Source: Morinoia aosen (Eukaryota > Arthropoda > Malacostraca > Amphipoda > Talitridae). From it: a stretch of 64,000 nt of DNA. Position 1 is the first letter of the stretch, and the number at the start of each line of letters is the position of its first letter. Position numbers and translations under genes: made by a program. The notes under the pieces are model-generated. The model saw only the letters and a program-made list of their open reading frames with translations, searched no databases and had not been told where the DNA came from. Below are positions 35,961 through 47,228 of the stretch, in pieces. The DNA is taken from NCBI GenBank assembly GCA_030386875.1, contig CM059570.1, positions 33,843,422 to 33,907,421 on the forward strand, in the 5' to 3' direction.

Positions 35961-36417
35961 TTCCAATTTCACTTGAGATGATTTTGATAAATAATATGAG
36001 ATGTTCTAATTGAAATATTCTAATTGTGAGATTACGAAACTCTCATTGTCAAATGGAGAAACCCTTATTATTATATTTCAGTTGTATAATTATCGATCAT
36101 TGATATTTCAATAAGTAGATTTAATATTCCAATTGCCATTCATGGATGCCTTACTTACCAACTTAAGACATTCAAATTATTTCGTAATTTCATTTCGTAA
36201 TTACAGCAATGAAAGTCTGTGTCAGAATTTTGCCTAGAATTAACTTTGCGCACAACAAGCGTATTTATTTCCTTTACTCGAACAACTTTGGATTCTTAAC
36301 CTCGCCCCTAATATTGATTCTGAAATTATTGGATAAAAATGATGACTACATCATAAGAAAGAAGGTGTTGTTGAGGTGATGAACTTGGCTAGAATCAGTA
36401 CTCGTGTTTCTCGTCCT
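35961..36417. other. No supported gene
   Basis: AT-rich sequence with frequent stops. Nothing recognised. Confidence 0.6.
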
Positions 36418-36456
36418 TATACAATTATTATTACTATTATTATTATTATTATTATT
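36418..36456. repeat. Trinucleotide microsatellite (ATT)n
   Basis: An imperfect run of ATT/TTA of about a dozen units. In one plus-strand frame it reads as a leucine run, which explains a short open frame there. Confidence 0.95.
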
Positions 36457-36841
36457 AAATCAAGCAAGGCAACCCCAACGGGACGGATCGTGGATCCATA
36501 GATTTCACATAGGAAACCCCGCCAGCATCAACTCCACGAACAGTGAAACAAAACAAAGAACAAAGAAAAAACTAAAGGAAGAAAGCAGGAGAAGGAGATG
36601 GAGACATCAATCACGCAACAACCAGGGTTGATTGCACATTATTAATCGCTGTGCTAGAGACAAATTTCCTAGCAGTCACACGTGCCCCCGGTTTTTTCTC
36701 AGCAGCTCGCATATTTATTGTCCAGGTAAAAATTTTTAGAATTCGATAGTCAGGTTTCTTCAGGTATGATATTTTATTTTGCCATATTGAAATAGTTTTT
36801 GCTCAACCATGTTTGTCACCCAGACCTTTTTTGCCAAGCAG
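36457..36841. other. No supported gene
   Basis: Purine-rich in part (36540-36610), but no long frame, element end or RNA gene was recognised. Confidence 0.55.
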
Positions 36842-38102
36842 TCAAGGAAAGAACAGGGAAAGAGGAAGGAAAGAGGAAGGAAAGAGGAAGGAAAGAGGAA
36901 GGAAAGAGGAACGAAAGAGGAAGGAAAGAGGAAGGAAAGAGGAAGAAAAGAGGAAGGAAAGAGGAAGGAAAGAGGAAGGAAAGAGGAAGGAAAGAGGAAG
37001 GAAAGAGGAAGGAAAGAGGAAGGAAAGAGGAAGGAAAGAGGAAGGAAAGAGGAAGGAAAGAGGAAGGAAAGAGGAAGGAAAGAGGAAGGAAAGAGGAAGG
37101 AAAGAGGAAGGAAGGATGAAGGAAAGAGGTAGGATAGAGGAAGGAAAGAGGAAGGAAAGAGGAAGGAAAGAGGAAGGAAAGAGGAAGGAAAGAGGAAGGA
37201 AAGAGGAAGGATAGAGGAAGGAAAGAGGAAGGAAAGAGGAAGGAAAGAGGAAGGAAAGAGGAAGGATAGAGGAAGGAAAGAGGAAGGAAAGAGGAAGGAA
37301 AGAGGAAGGAAAGAGGAAGGAAAGAGGAAGGAAAGAGGAAAGAAAGAGGAAGGAAAGAGGAAGGAAGGAGGAAGGAAAGAGGAAGGATAGAGGAAGGAAA
37401 GAGGAAGGAAAGAGGAAGGAAAGAGGAAGGAAAGAGGAAGGAAAGAGGAAGGAAGAGTAAGGAACGATGAAGGCAAGAGGAAGGAAAGAGGAAGGATAGA
37501 GGAAGGAAAGAGGAAGGAAAGAGGAAGGAAAGAGGAAGGAAAGAGGAAAGAAAGAGGAAGGAAAGAGGAAGGAAAGAGGAAGGAAAGAGGAAGGAAAGAG
37601 GAAGGAAGAGTAAGGAACGATGAAGGCAAGAGGAAGGAAAGAGGAAGGATAGAGGAAGGAAAGAGGAAGGAAAGAGGAAGGAAAGAGGAAGGAAGAGTAA
37701 GGAACGATGAAGGCAAGAGGAAGGAAAGAGGAAGGATAGAGGAAAGAAAGAGGAAGGAAAGAGGAAGGAAAGAGGAAGGAAAGAGGAAGGATAGAGGAAG
37801 GAAAGAGGAAGGAAAGAGGAAGGAAAGAGGAAGGAAAGAGGAAGGAAAGAGGAAAGAAAGAAGAAGGAAAGAGGAAGGATAGAGGAAGGAAAGAGGAAGG
37901 AAAGAGGAAGGAAAGAGGAAGGAAAGAGGAAGGAAAGAGGAAGGAAAGAGGAAGGAAAGAGGAAGGAAAGAGGAAGGAGAGAAGAAGGAAAGAGGAAGGA
38001 AAGAGGAAGGAAGAGTAAGGAACGATCAAGGCAAGAGGAAGGAAAGAGGAAGGAAAGAGTAAGGAACGATGAAGGCAAGAGGAAGAAAAGAGGAGAGGAA
38101 GA
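36842..38102. repeat. 11-bp polypurine minisatellite, about 1.25 kb
   Basis: More than a hundred units of GGAAAGAGGAA run with an 11-bp period and almost no pyrimidine on the plus strand. Variants include GGATAGAGGAA, AGAAAGAGGAA and a recurrent marker GGAAGAGTAAGGAACGATGA followed by AGGCAAGAGG. The marker is seen near 37451, 37606, 37691, 38009 and 38056. The unit contains no stop in any frame on either strand, so frames of up to 433 residues (minus; LPLSFLFPSSF repeats) appear in several frames at once. These are artefacts. Long purine/pyrimidine mirror tracts can form triplex (H-)DNA. Confidence 0.97.
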
Positions 38103-39798
38103 ATATTTTATTCTCATGCTTCATGAAGAGTGGATACTGCCAAGGTCAAGTGCCTTTGAAATCCATATTACTTTCATTACATTAGGCTCCTCTCCGACCA
38201 AAATAAAAGTATCTTATCAGCTACCATAAAAGAATTTGAGCCACAGCCTTGAACTCTCTCGATGATGTGCAATAATACATATACTTATATTTACGATGAA
38301 TTAAATTTATTATAGAAACTATATCAGTTAAAGAATTCTACAAACGACCTGATTGTTCTTTAAATACTTTGCATACATAAAAGTATGACGCCATGGGCTT
38401 TTATGCAATTTTCATTCCTCATGAAATAGCATCTTTAGCTGTGGGCAAATAAGGTCTCGCTTGCTAAGTATCGATTGTGTGTCAATTAGATACTAGAATA
38501 ATTAAGTTGGAGTCCTTAAATAGCTTGACTTTTAATGTGGAGGTTATGTATGTAAACGAATAATTAGACGTAACAACCAAAGGCCTGGAATGCTCATCAT
38601 TTTGTAGTTTTTTTCATATCACAAAGCGTTAAAATTCCGATATCGACAGGAAAGCATGACATTTCATAGTTTCAAATTTTACTAACTAATTTGGCGGACT
38701 CTCGGCTCTCAGAAAGGGCTTTGTCAATTGGTACAACTCGTCGTCTTGGGCCTTACCTCGTCACGATATGCTGAATTGGCTGGGATGCATCTGACCAACC
38801 AAAACTAAACATGGCGGCCAGGACGTGATCATTTAGTACTAAACTTGGCCTTAATCTTATATGCCCAATTAAGCTAGAATCTGGCCATCAGAAACTAAAA
38901 TTGGTCAAAAATAAGACATCAGGAACCAACCTTGGTCAAAAACTGAGCATTGTGTAGGTGGTGACAGCCTTGGCCCTATCGGAGCATTAACTTATCAGTT
39001 TTATCGCTCAGTCATTCTCGTCAACATCCCACAATTTGGACCATGAGAGTTAGCGCCAATGACGACTGCCTACGATAAGATTTCACATCTACAGTAAATG
39101 ATCAATTGTTGCAGTAGTGAGAGTTAGATACGCGTAAAAATATAACTTTCTCGTTAAATATGGGACGAAGACGTATTTGTGAAATTCGTTGTTCATTTAA
39201 ACTGACGGTTAGTGGTTGCGTTGGAAATTGATTTTGAAATGTCAGCAGTTTGAATTTAAGTTCGTTTACGAGAATGGCGCTATGGCGATTAGTTCTTTGA
39301 GCAATCTATAAAATATAAATCAATATAATTAGATACTAGGGCTTTGTTAAAAAACTATGGAAAATGAGAACTCATTGTCTTTCATCCACACCAGGGTGTT
39401 TAATTCAAGAAGAAAACGACATTCATCTGAAAAGATAGTTTATTAGTTCAAAGGAAAAAGTTGAACGTTCAATTTCACGAGATGAACAGATTCCAACCAT
39501 TGCAGTGAGGACTTGAGAAACCTTTTTCCAAATGAATCCTGCAGAGGTAAAATAATGCAATGATCTTACGTCTCGGAATTATTTCAACAATTTATATTTT
39601 GTGGTTAAAATACCTATTCGCCCCGTAAAGGATTTTTCTTCATCATGAAGCAAATTTCATGAAATGGGGACTGGAAACACAACAAAGGTAATCACTTGCA
39701 GCTCTGCACCCTGGCGCACCGAGCGTTGATACGAGCTGACGACCGCGAAGGTTCATTAGTTGGGTGGCTGTGAGAGCTGGGCTTAGCGCCCGCATCTC
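38103..39798. other. No supported gene
   Basis: AT-rich, with a short local duplication near 38880-38945 (GGTCAAAAATAAGACATCAG and CTTGGTCAAAAACTGAGCAT). No open frame of interest. Confidence 0.55.
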
Positions 39799-40990
39799 GC
39801 TGCGTTCGCTGCTCTACACACCTCATACAGCCCTCTGTCCCCCTTTTGCGTGTGAAGAATAGGAGAAATTAGTTCTCTGAGTTCGCCGCTCTACACACCT
39901 CATACAGCCCTCTGTCCCCCGTTTGCGTGTGAAGAATAGGAGAAATAAGTTCTCTGAGTTCGCTGCTCTACACACCTCATACAGCCCTCTGTCCCCCGTT
40001 TGCGTGTGAAGAATAGGAGAAATAAGTTCTCTGAGTTCGCTGCTCTACACACCTCATACAGCCCTCTGTCCCCCTTTTGCGTGGAGAAGAATAGGAGAAA
40101 TGAGTTCTCTGAGTTCGCTGCTCTACACACCTCATACAGCCCTCTGTCCCCCGTTTGCGTGTGAAGAATAGGAGAAATTAGTTCTCTGAGTTCGCCGCTC
40201 TACACACCTCATACAGCCCTCTGTCCCCCGTTTGCGTGTGAAGAATAGGAGAAATAAGTTCTCTGAGTTCGCTGCTCTACACACCTCATACAGCCCTCTG
40301 TCCCCCGTTTGCGTGTGAAGAATAGGAGAAATAAGTTCTCTGAGTTCGCTGCTCTACACACCTCATACAGCCCTCTGTCCCCCGTTTGCGTGTGAAGAAT
40401 AGGAGAAATAAGTTCTCTGAGTTCGCTGCTCTACACACCTCATACAGCCCTCTGTCCCCCGTTTGCGTGTGAAGAATAGGAGAAATTAGTTCTCTGAGTT
40501 CGCCGCTCTACACACCTCATACAGCCCTCTGTCCCCCGTTTGCGTGTGAAGAATAGGAGAAATAAGTTCTCTGAGTTCGCCGCTCTACACACCTCATACA
40601 GCCCTCTGTCCCCCGTTTGCGTGTGAAGAATAGGAGAAATTAGTTCTCTGAGTTCGCCGCTCTACACACCTCATACAGCCCTCTGTCCCCCGTTTGCGTG
40701 TGAAGAATAGGAGAAATTAGTTCTCTGAGTTCGCTGCTCTACACACCTCATACAGCCCTCTGTCCCCCGTTTGCGTGTGAAGAATAGGAGAAATTAGTTC
40801 TCTGAGTTCGCCGCTCTACACACCTCATACAGCCCTCTGTCCCCCGTTTGCGTGTGAAGAATAGGAGAAATAAGTTCTCTGAGTTCGCCGCTCTACACAC
40901 CTCATACAGCCCTCTGTCCCCCGTTTGCGTGTGAAGAATAGGAGAAATTAGTTCTCTGAGTTCGCCGCTCTACACACCTCATACAGCTCG
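39799..40990. repeat. 77-bp satellite-like array, about 15.5 copies
   Basis: CCTCATACAGCCCTCTGTCC recurs every 77 bp from 39821 to 40977. The unit also contains CGTTTGCGTGTGAAGAATAG and GAGAAATAAGTTCTCTGAGT. Copies are nearly identical except for a few markers: GTTCGCCGCTC or GTTCGCTGCTC, AAATTAG or AAATAAG, and CCCTTTTG or CCCGTTTG. Such homogeneity implies recent expansion or gene conversion. Its stop-containing minus frame repeats a CRAANSENSFLLFF-like peptide and is not a gene. Confidence 0.97.
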
Positions 40991-41060
40991 CTGTCCCGAT
41001 TTCTGCATGGGGAAGAATAGGAGAAATGAGAGATACGGAGGTGAAATTGTGCTGAATGTG

Positions 41061-41161
41061 GATTTTATGGCGTGTTCACTATAAAGATTTTATGGCGTGT
41101 TCACTATAAAGATTTTATGGCGTGTTCACTTTAAAGATTTTATGGCGTGTTCACTATAATG
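41061..41161. repeat. 25-bp minisatellite, four copies
   Basis: GATTTTATGGCGTGTTCACT followed by ATAAA begins at 41061, 41086, 41111 and 41136. Only one internal base differs (ACTTTAAA in the third unit). It lies just beyond the 77-bp array. Confidence 0.95.
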
Positions 41162-42941
41162 GTCGTTTTGAAGCCGAGTACAGCACGTTTCAGCTGATGT
41201 TAATAAGAGGGAGTTGAGCTCATTCAAACGTTCGAACTACTTTCAGGATCCTAAGATTGACATGTATTAAAATTATTGAATCATTAAATGAGCTGGCATC
41301 ATTCAATATGTTGAATTATTGAAAATTTATTAAATGATGCTAACTCTTTAAGTTTTTCGAATCGCTTCCAGGGTTTACTAATTGGTTAGTATTGACATTA
41401 TTGAATCCAGACACAAAATATACTTTTTAAACTTTATCATTCAGTTTTTGAAGTTACAAAACTGTTCATTCACCTCTGACTGGATTGCTACACTGTGCGT
41501 GTTTTATAGCATCACGGGACAAGCAAACCGGGACAAAAACGATGATTACCTCATTAAATACATTTTCATAAAAAATTGAGGCAGTTGATTTCCAATGAAC
41601 GAACTGATTAACATGGTGAAGAAAAACTTGTACATCTTTATTGTTTCCTAAATGAGCAACGCTTTTCATTTGAATTCTTTAAGTTTGTAGAAAACGTGCA
41701 CAACAATCGCTTGCCTTCGGTGATATTTTCTTTGAATTATAATTTAAGTTGTGAGTAAAATTACAAAGAATATGTAGAAAAACATCCGCCATAGTGAAGT
41801 TTACATTGCGAATTTGATGCAATTCAATTTTTAGTAGACAACATTATGCTGGGATCAAAATTAAAAGAGCTAAATAAGTATAATATATTTCGCAGCTCTT
41901 CAGCCAGATTTTCAAACCATTCAGGTCGTCGTGGTAGTACAGCATGTAGCGCAGCTAGCAAAGGCGACTTACAAGAACACACACTACCAGCAGCACAGTT
42001 ACGGCCGCGTAAACTGTTTGAAAATGGCCGATTCGAAACTTCCATGGCCGTATAAACGGTGAACTCCACAGGAGAAAACTCGAATACCAGAGAAGCACAG
42101 CGCAGCTGAGGGAAACAAACACGCACCGTATAGAGGTGCACTCATCCATGGCAGCGTGTTTGAGGCAAGTCCTTCTGGCGTGCGCATCAACTGCCTGTTT
42201 GTTGAACCTTGCATCAGATTCACTACGGACCGCCTCGCGCTCTGTAAACCGAACTGCTAATGAGAAAAATGAGAGAAAGAGGCGCTGCAGCTTTACGTGC
42301 TAGCTCTAAAATACCAAGAAAATATGCATTATGCAAGGCATTAATAGAGGAAGGCAAATATGCAAAATGGAGGCCGCCTCAGAAGAGGATTCATTATGCT
42401 CAAGAATTTATAGTGCTTGTGGAAGGAAATACACTTCATTGAAACTCACTTCATTTTTTTTGGTCCTAGCATTAAATCACAAGTGCAAAGGAAAAAATAG
42501 TAGATATAAAGCTTACTTTACTTTGTATTAATTCTCCTCAGCTAATGTTGCTGATTGGTTATATGCGTGTGCTGAAAATTTGCGAAGAATATTTTTTTAG
42601 ATTATTTTTCGCATTTTTATTGTAACACAAATTGAAGCATTTAAAGAGGAAGCACTGAAGAGGAAGGCAAAAACTCTTAAGTTCACGCACTAAAATATTA
42701 AAAAAATCTTTTCTAACAGTCGACGATAGATCATTTATGAATATTTATGTAGGTTGTAAAACGCAGGCGAGGAAATAATCTCCTTTATAACAGCACTGAA
42801 AAGAAGGAGCCCACATCGCTTGAGCAAATGCAATACACGAATAAGAAGATGAACGAGCGCATTGGGTCTGCACGAAAGACCAGATATTCAATGAACAAAG
42901 TCGTGTTAAGTTCTTTTAAATGCTACACTCCTGTCTGGGAA
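41162..42941. other. No supported gene
   Basis: AT-rich except for a GC-richer patch at 41920-42250 with overlapping frames on both strands (up to 105 residues, minus) and no recognisable domain. Near 41291-41345, AGCTGGCATCATT faces AATGATGCTAACT around an AT-rich loop, a weak inverted repeat. Confidence 0.5.
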
Positions 42942-43480
42942 ACGTAGAGTAGCTAGATGTTCAAAATAAAACGCAGAGTATTTAGATGTTCTAAATGAAA
43001 CGTAGAGTAGTCAGATGTTCAAAATAAAACGCAGCGTATTCAGATGTTCTAAATGAAGCGTAGAGTAGTCAGATGTTCAAAATAAAACGTAGCGTATTCA
43101 GATGTTCTAAATGAAACGTAGAGTAGTCAGATGTTCAAAATAAAACGTAGCGTATTCAGATGTTCTAAATGAAACGTAGAGTAGTCAGATGTTCAAAATA
43201 AAACGTAGCGTATTCAGATGTTCTAAATGAAACGTAGAGTAGTCAGATGTTCAAAATAAAACGTGGCGTATTCAGATGTTCTAAATGAAACGTAGAGTAG
43301 TCAGATGTTCAAAATAAAACGTAGCGTATTCAGATGTTCTAAATGAAAATGAACAGTGCCGTAGCTAGATGTTATAAATGAAACGTAGCGTAGCCAGATA
43401 TTCTAAATGAAACGTAGGGTAGCCAGATGTTCAAAATAAAACGTAGTGTAGCCAGATGAACAAAGTAAAAGGTAACGTAG
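42942..43480. repeat. 29-bp monomers in strict A-B alternation (58-bp dimer)
   Basis: Monomer A is ACGTAGAGTAGTCAGATGTT plus CAAAATAAA. Monomer B is ACGTAGCGTATTCAGATGTT plus CTAAATGAA. Both are 29 bp, and they alternate A-B-A-B for about seven dimers from 42942 to about 43347. Beyond that, degenerate monomers continue to about 43480. This is a higher-order repeat. Confidence 0.95.
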
Positions 43481-43495
43481 CCAGATGTACAAAGA

Positions 43496-43600
43496 AATAC
43501 TTACTCTGATAGTTACACAAAGAAAAACTTACGCTGCCAGTGACGCAAAAAAAAATTACGCTGCCAGTTACGCAAAAAAAAACTTACGCTACCAGTTGCA
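43496..43600. repeat. About 30-bp short tandem repeat
   Basis: ACTTACGCTGCCAGTTACGC followed by an A-rich run recurs three to four times with variants (ACTTACTCTGATAGTTACAC, TTACGCTGCCAGTTACGC). It adjoins the degenerate end of the 29-bp array. Confidence 0.85.
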
Positions 43601-46600
43601 CCACCATACGACGACGTAAACCGATCAAAAATCTGAGTTCAGTCCAGCAGCTGGCGGAGCTCGATCGTTAGTACGCCTGAACGAGGCATAAATAATGTGC
43701 GGGTAATGTTATCAGGAGCATAACTTTAAGGCTCACTGGTAATCAGATAGCCATGATTGCGAGGACTGTTCACTTACACGAGGTGCGTGACGCGCTTCTT
43801 AGTTTTTGCATAGTTTTTTGCCTATTTCAGGAGGTGGAGTCCTTCTTCTACTTAGCGGTTATTGCTCGCAGTGTTTGAGATCATTTACTTATGCGCTCCT
43901 GCGATTTTTTTTTCATCACTTAGTGGCTATGCGGAGCATGATGCTAATGAGTGGATGTTCTTTCATTACTTTTTCGTGAGCTCATGGTCACGAAATGTTT
44001 CCATGGGTAAATGTTACGTGAGATCTATGAAGTCGACGGAATATTAAAATAATTTATTTTTGAATACCTGCATGACCGATGTTATGAGGTGAATAAATGG
44101 AATTCCCTTTCATTTGTATCAGAAAATGTAACACAATCTTAGGGTTTAATAGCTCTGACATCCTATAACGATCATTTTTACCTGAAGCTAAATGGGTTCG
44201 CTTAAGTTTCTTTTTACGGAACTGGCACACACCAACGCAACCAATCCCACTTGAGCGGCTGATTAAGTTTCAGAATTTAACGCCTTGGTCGCGATGTGAG
44301 CCGCAGGTGTACGCGGAGGGACTTTTCATAATGCTGCTGACCGACCAGTAGTCGCAAATTCAATATTTATGAATACTTAAGCAAAGCAAAATGAAGGCAC
44401 GATCCAGTTATTGTTTGATGTTTCCAAAATTGCTCAACACAATTGACTTTAATTTTGAGTTAAATATTGAATTTCAGTTTAACCCATCGTGGTCAAGGTG
44501 TTAGTACTGTGCATTTTATAAGGTGCACTATAACTTCCGCCTCTGCCTTAGTTGTTTGCGACACTTCTATTGCGCTATAAGGTAATACGAAGGGGTTTTA
44601 TTTTAGAAATAAAACGCGTACTCGAACGGAGATTTTTCCACACAACAGAAATTAACATTTGCTTAAAGCACCTATGCAAGGTGCTACATAATATTTGCGT
44701 AGTTCAAAATTACTCACTTTTCGTGATAAATAAATAGCTTCTACTTTCTACACAACAGACCAAACCTACTTTTCGACATTACCTACTTTTTACGAGTCAT
44801 ATGATGAAGGGAACGCCGTACAGGCACAGGCGATGTAACGAACATTCCTGCAGGTTCTAAAATTCTTGAAAAATTTAGAAATATTCTTCGAAGCCCAGTT
44901 TTATGTTTAGTTCTATAAGATATTAAAACTTAATATTTATACGCAGTGTTTGATAACTGACATACCCAGATGTTCCGCTGATGATTTTTATGCAATAATC
45001 GTGAATCTAGGTTAAATATATAATTCATAAACCCAGGGCTGCGAACTTGGTGTTAAATTATTATCATTCTAAATCTAACTTAGACAACGACCCACTAAAG
45101 TTCTTGCTGGCAGGTGCATTTGAATTCTTGAATTATGGATGCGATTTTCTTATTTTTATTCACAAAATATTTTTTTATTATTTTAGCTCACCTTGCTAAA
45201 GAATGTTCAGGACTATTGAGGCCCGTTGAAAGCACAGTTTCAAGCTAGAATTTAATGTACGCACCAATTTATACACTCTCTGCGATATTTCATTTCTCTG
45301 AAGACCAGAATACATATGTATATATTTTGAGTGCTTGTTCTTAAACTGAAAGTTTTAAAATTCTAAACTCATTTAAAGCTGGAGAAAATTTCTAAAAACT
45401 AGAGCATGAAAAACGAAATTTCAATTACACATCGATTAGAGACATGAGTGATAAGACTATAGAAATTCCGAGAAAGATTTCCGAGGAAAACCTCCATTGA
45501 ATTTTGACACAAGAGATAGTGTGACCGATAGCTTGCAGTTGCTATCCTGGGCACTGTTTGAATCACTTAGAATTTTTGTATGTGTGATGAATTGGAAAAG
45601 CAAAAAGTCAAGTGGAGCGTTCGCTTGCGGGCGTCTCATAGCGCTAGACACAGCGACCCTAGCCTCAGCGCTAATGTTACACCCTATTTGGGGTTTCTGT
45701 TAACAAATACTTGAGCTGTCAATAATCATGAATGCTAGATAACTTCTAACAGACCATTAATAATGAGGGAGATAAACCTGAGTGCCTTCCTCAAGTCATT
45801 AATAATGAGGAATCATTCAGAAAGAGAAGGAATGCATCGCACAAAAGTGATAAGAGGCTCATCATAGTCAGGTTTGTCCGAAAGTTAATTGTTGACTGTA
45901 ATTCTACAACCAAAATGAATGTCACATTCACACAATACGAGAATGACCTCACCGACACTTCGAGACCACAATTCCTAAATAAAATAAAGCCCCATCACCT
46001 AATAATAATTATAAATTTGTATACGGAAGAACCTGGACCTCTTCTTACCGATTGCAAGCAGTTATTAATTCTGAATTTTGAGTCATGTTAAAAATAACAT
46101 TGTAAGTACGTTTAAGTTATTTGGCGAGACAATATCACAAATTTGTTTAATCTTTATTTCACAAAGCGGAAAGTTATAGCTTTTTTATTTATAAGTGATT
46201 CTCAAGACTCTGCTTCCTCTGTTTTCCAAAGCCATCTAAGCAGCTATATTTCTGTGAGGGTTGTTTTTTATTTGATTTAGCGAGCGTCGGTCAGTGATCT
46301 GTGAAGCAAGACGCTACCTGCCGAGGCTCAGGAGAAGCCAGTAACCAACTTACCATTGATTTCTCCCGGTAATCTCGTCAACAACCGCAGGATTTGTGGG
46401 TCGAGACGCGCTCTGTGAGGCGGAGAAACTTGCGTGCTCCGTCCGAGCGGAAACTCGCGCTACACAGAGTCAGCATCTCGCCGCGCATCGCGCCGCTGAA
46501 CAAACCGAGCGGTCAACTTTCACGTGTTCAGTGACCGGTGTTTCGTTGTTTGAGGAATTAGTTTTACATCCCGCAAACAAAGAGTATATCATCACAAAAT

Positions 46601-47176
46601 AATTCCAATGTTACTGAATGTTAGTTTCATTTTGACTCCGCAGTTTCACAGATTCTTCCTAAGTTTATGGTAACTGTGTAAGTGGTTTAATTTGTAACAT
46701 GGGTAAAAAAGTTTGAAAGGTGTTTTTTGTGCTTTCAAGAACGTTGCTTGTAGATAAGGCTCAAGATGACGCCGAAACTAACATCATTTAATGTTCATGG
46801 TTCTTGTTGAAGTGGTGATTTGGCCATTCAAACTGCACTGGCTGATAATACAGTTATGACAAGACAATCTTGCCATGTATTCATTTCTATTAACTACAGG
46901 AATAAAATTGCGGTGGCATATTTGTTGAAGTGTTTTAATTCCATCAGTATGAGAGAAGAAATATCTGAAATTTCACAGAAAATATTTTTTTTAGTTTTTT
47001 GCTTTCAGAAATTTTTTAACTCCCTCACTGACTTTATTAGCAACTCGTTGTACGAGTGTCACAGTTTGAATTTTATTGAGTTGTACACGGCGTTTCATTA
47101 GCGAATCAAGTGATCTGCAAATGTACTTAGAAAGCGGTTATTAAGTCATAAACGAAAAATCTAAGCCTAATAAAAG
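43601..47176. other. No supported gene
   Basis: About 3.6 kb, AT-rich except for a CpG-richer patch at 46270-46560. The word CATTAATAATGAGG occurs twice near 45750-45810. The frames (up to 93 residues) carry no recognisable motif. Confidence 0.5.
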
Positions 47177-47228
47177 AATCAAACAGATGTTTGATTCTAT
47201 GATGCTGTAATCAAACAGATGTTTGATT
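47177..47228. repeat. Duplicated 20-bp palindrome
   Basis: AATCAAACAGATGTTTGATT occurs at 47177-47196 and again at 47209-47228, a 32-bp period. Each copy has two perfectly complementary 9-bp arms. The spacing is close to three helical turns, which would suit a dimeric DNA-binding protein, but it may be a chance local duplication. Confidence 0.85.

Noticed and set aside
36760-38117. Open frames of 318, 395 and 433 residues (minus) and several of about 100-130 (plus) in the polypurine tract
   Set aside because: They coexist in several frames, consist of one repeated peptide and arise because an 11-bp unit without stop codons is repeated more than a hundred times.
39799-40990. CRISPR-like array
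   Set aside because: Units are contiguous 77-bp tandem copies without unique spacers, in a eukaryotic context with no cas genes. The same holds for the other arrays.
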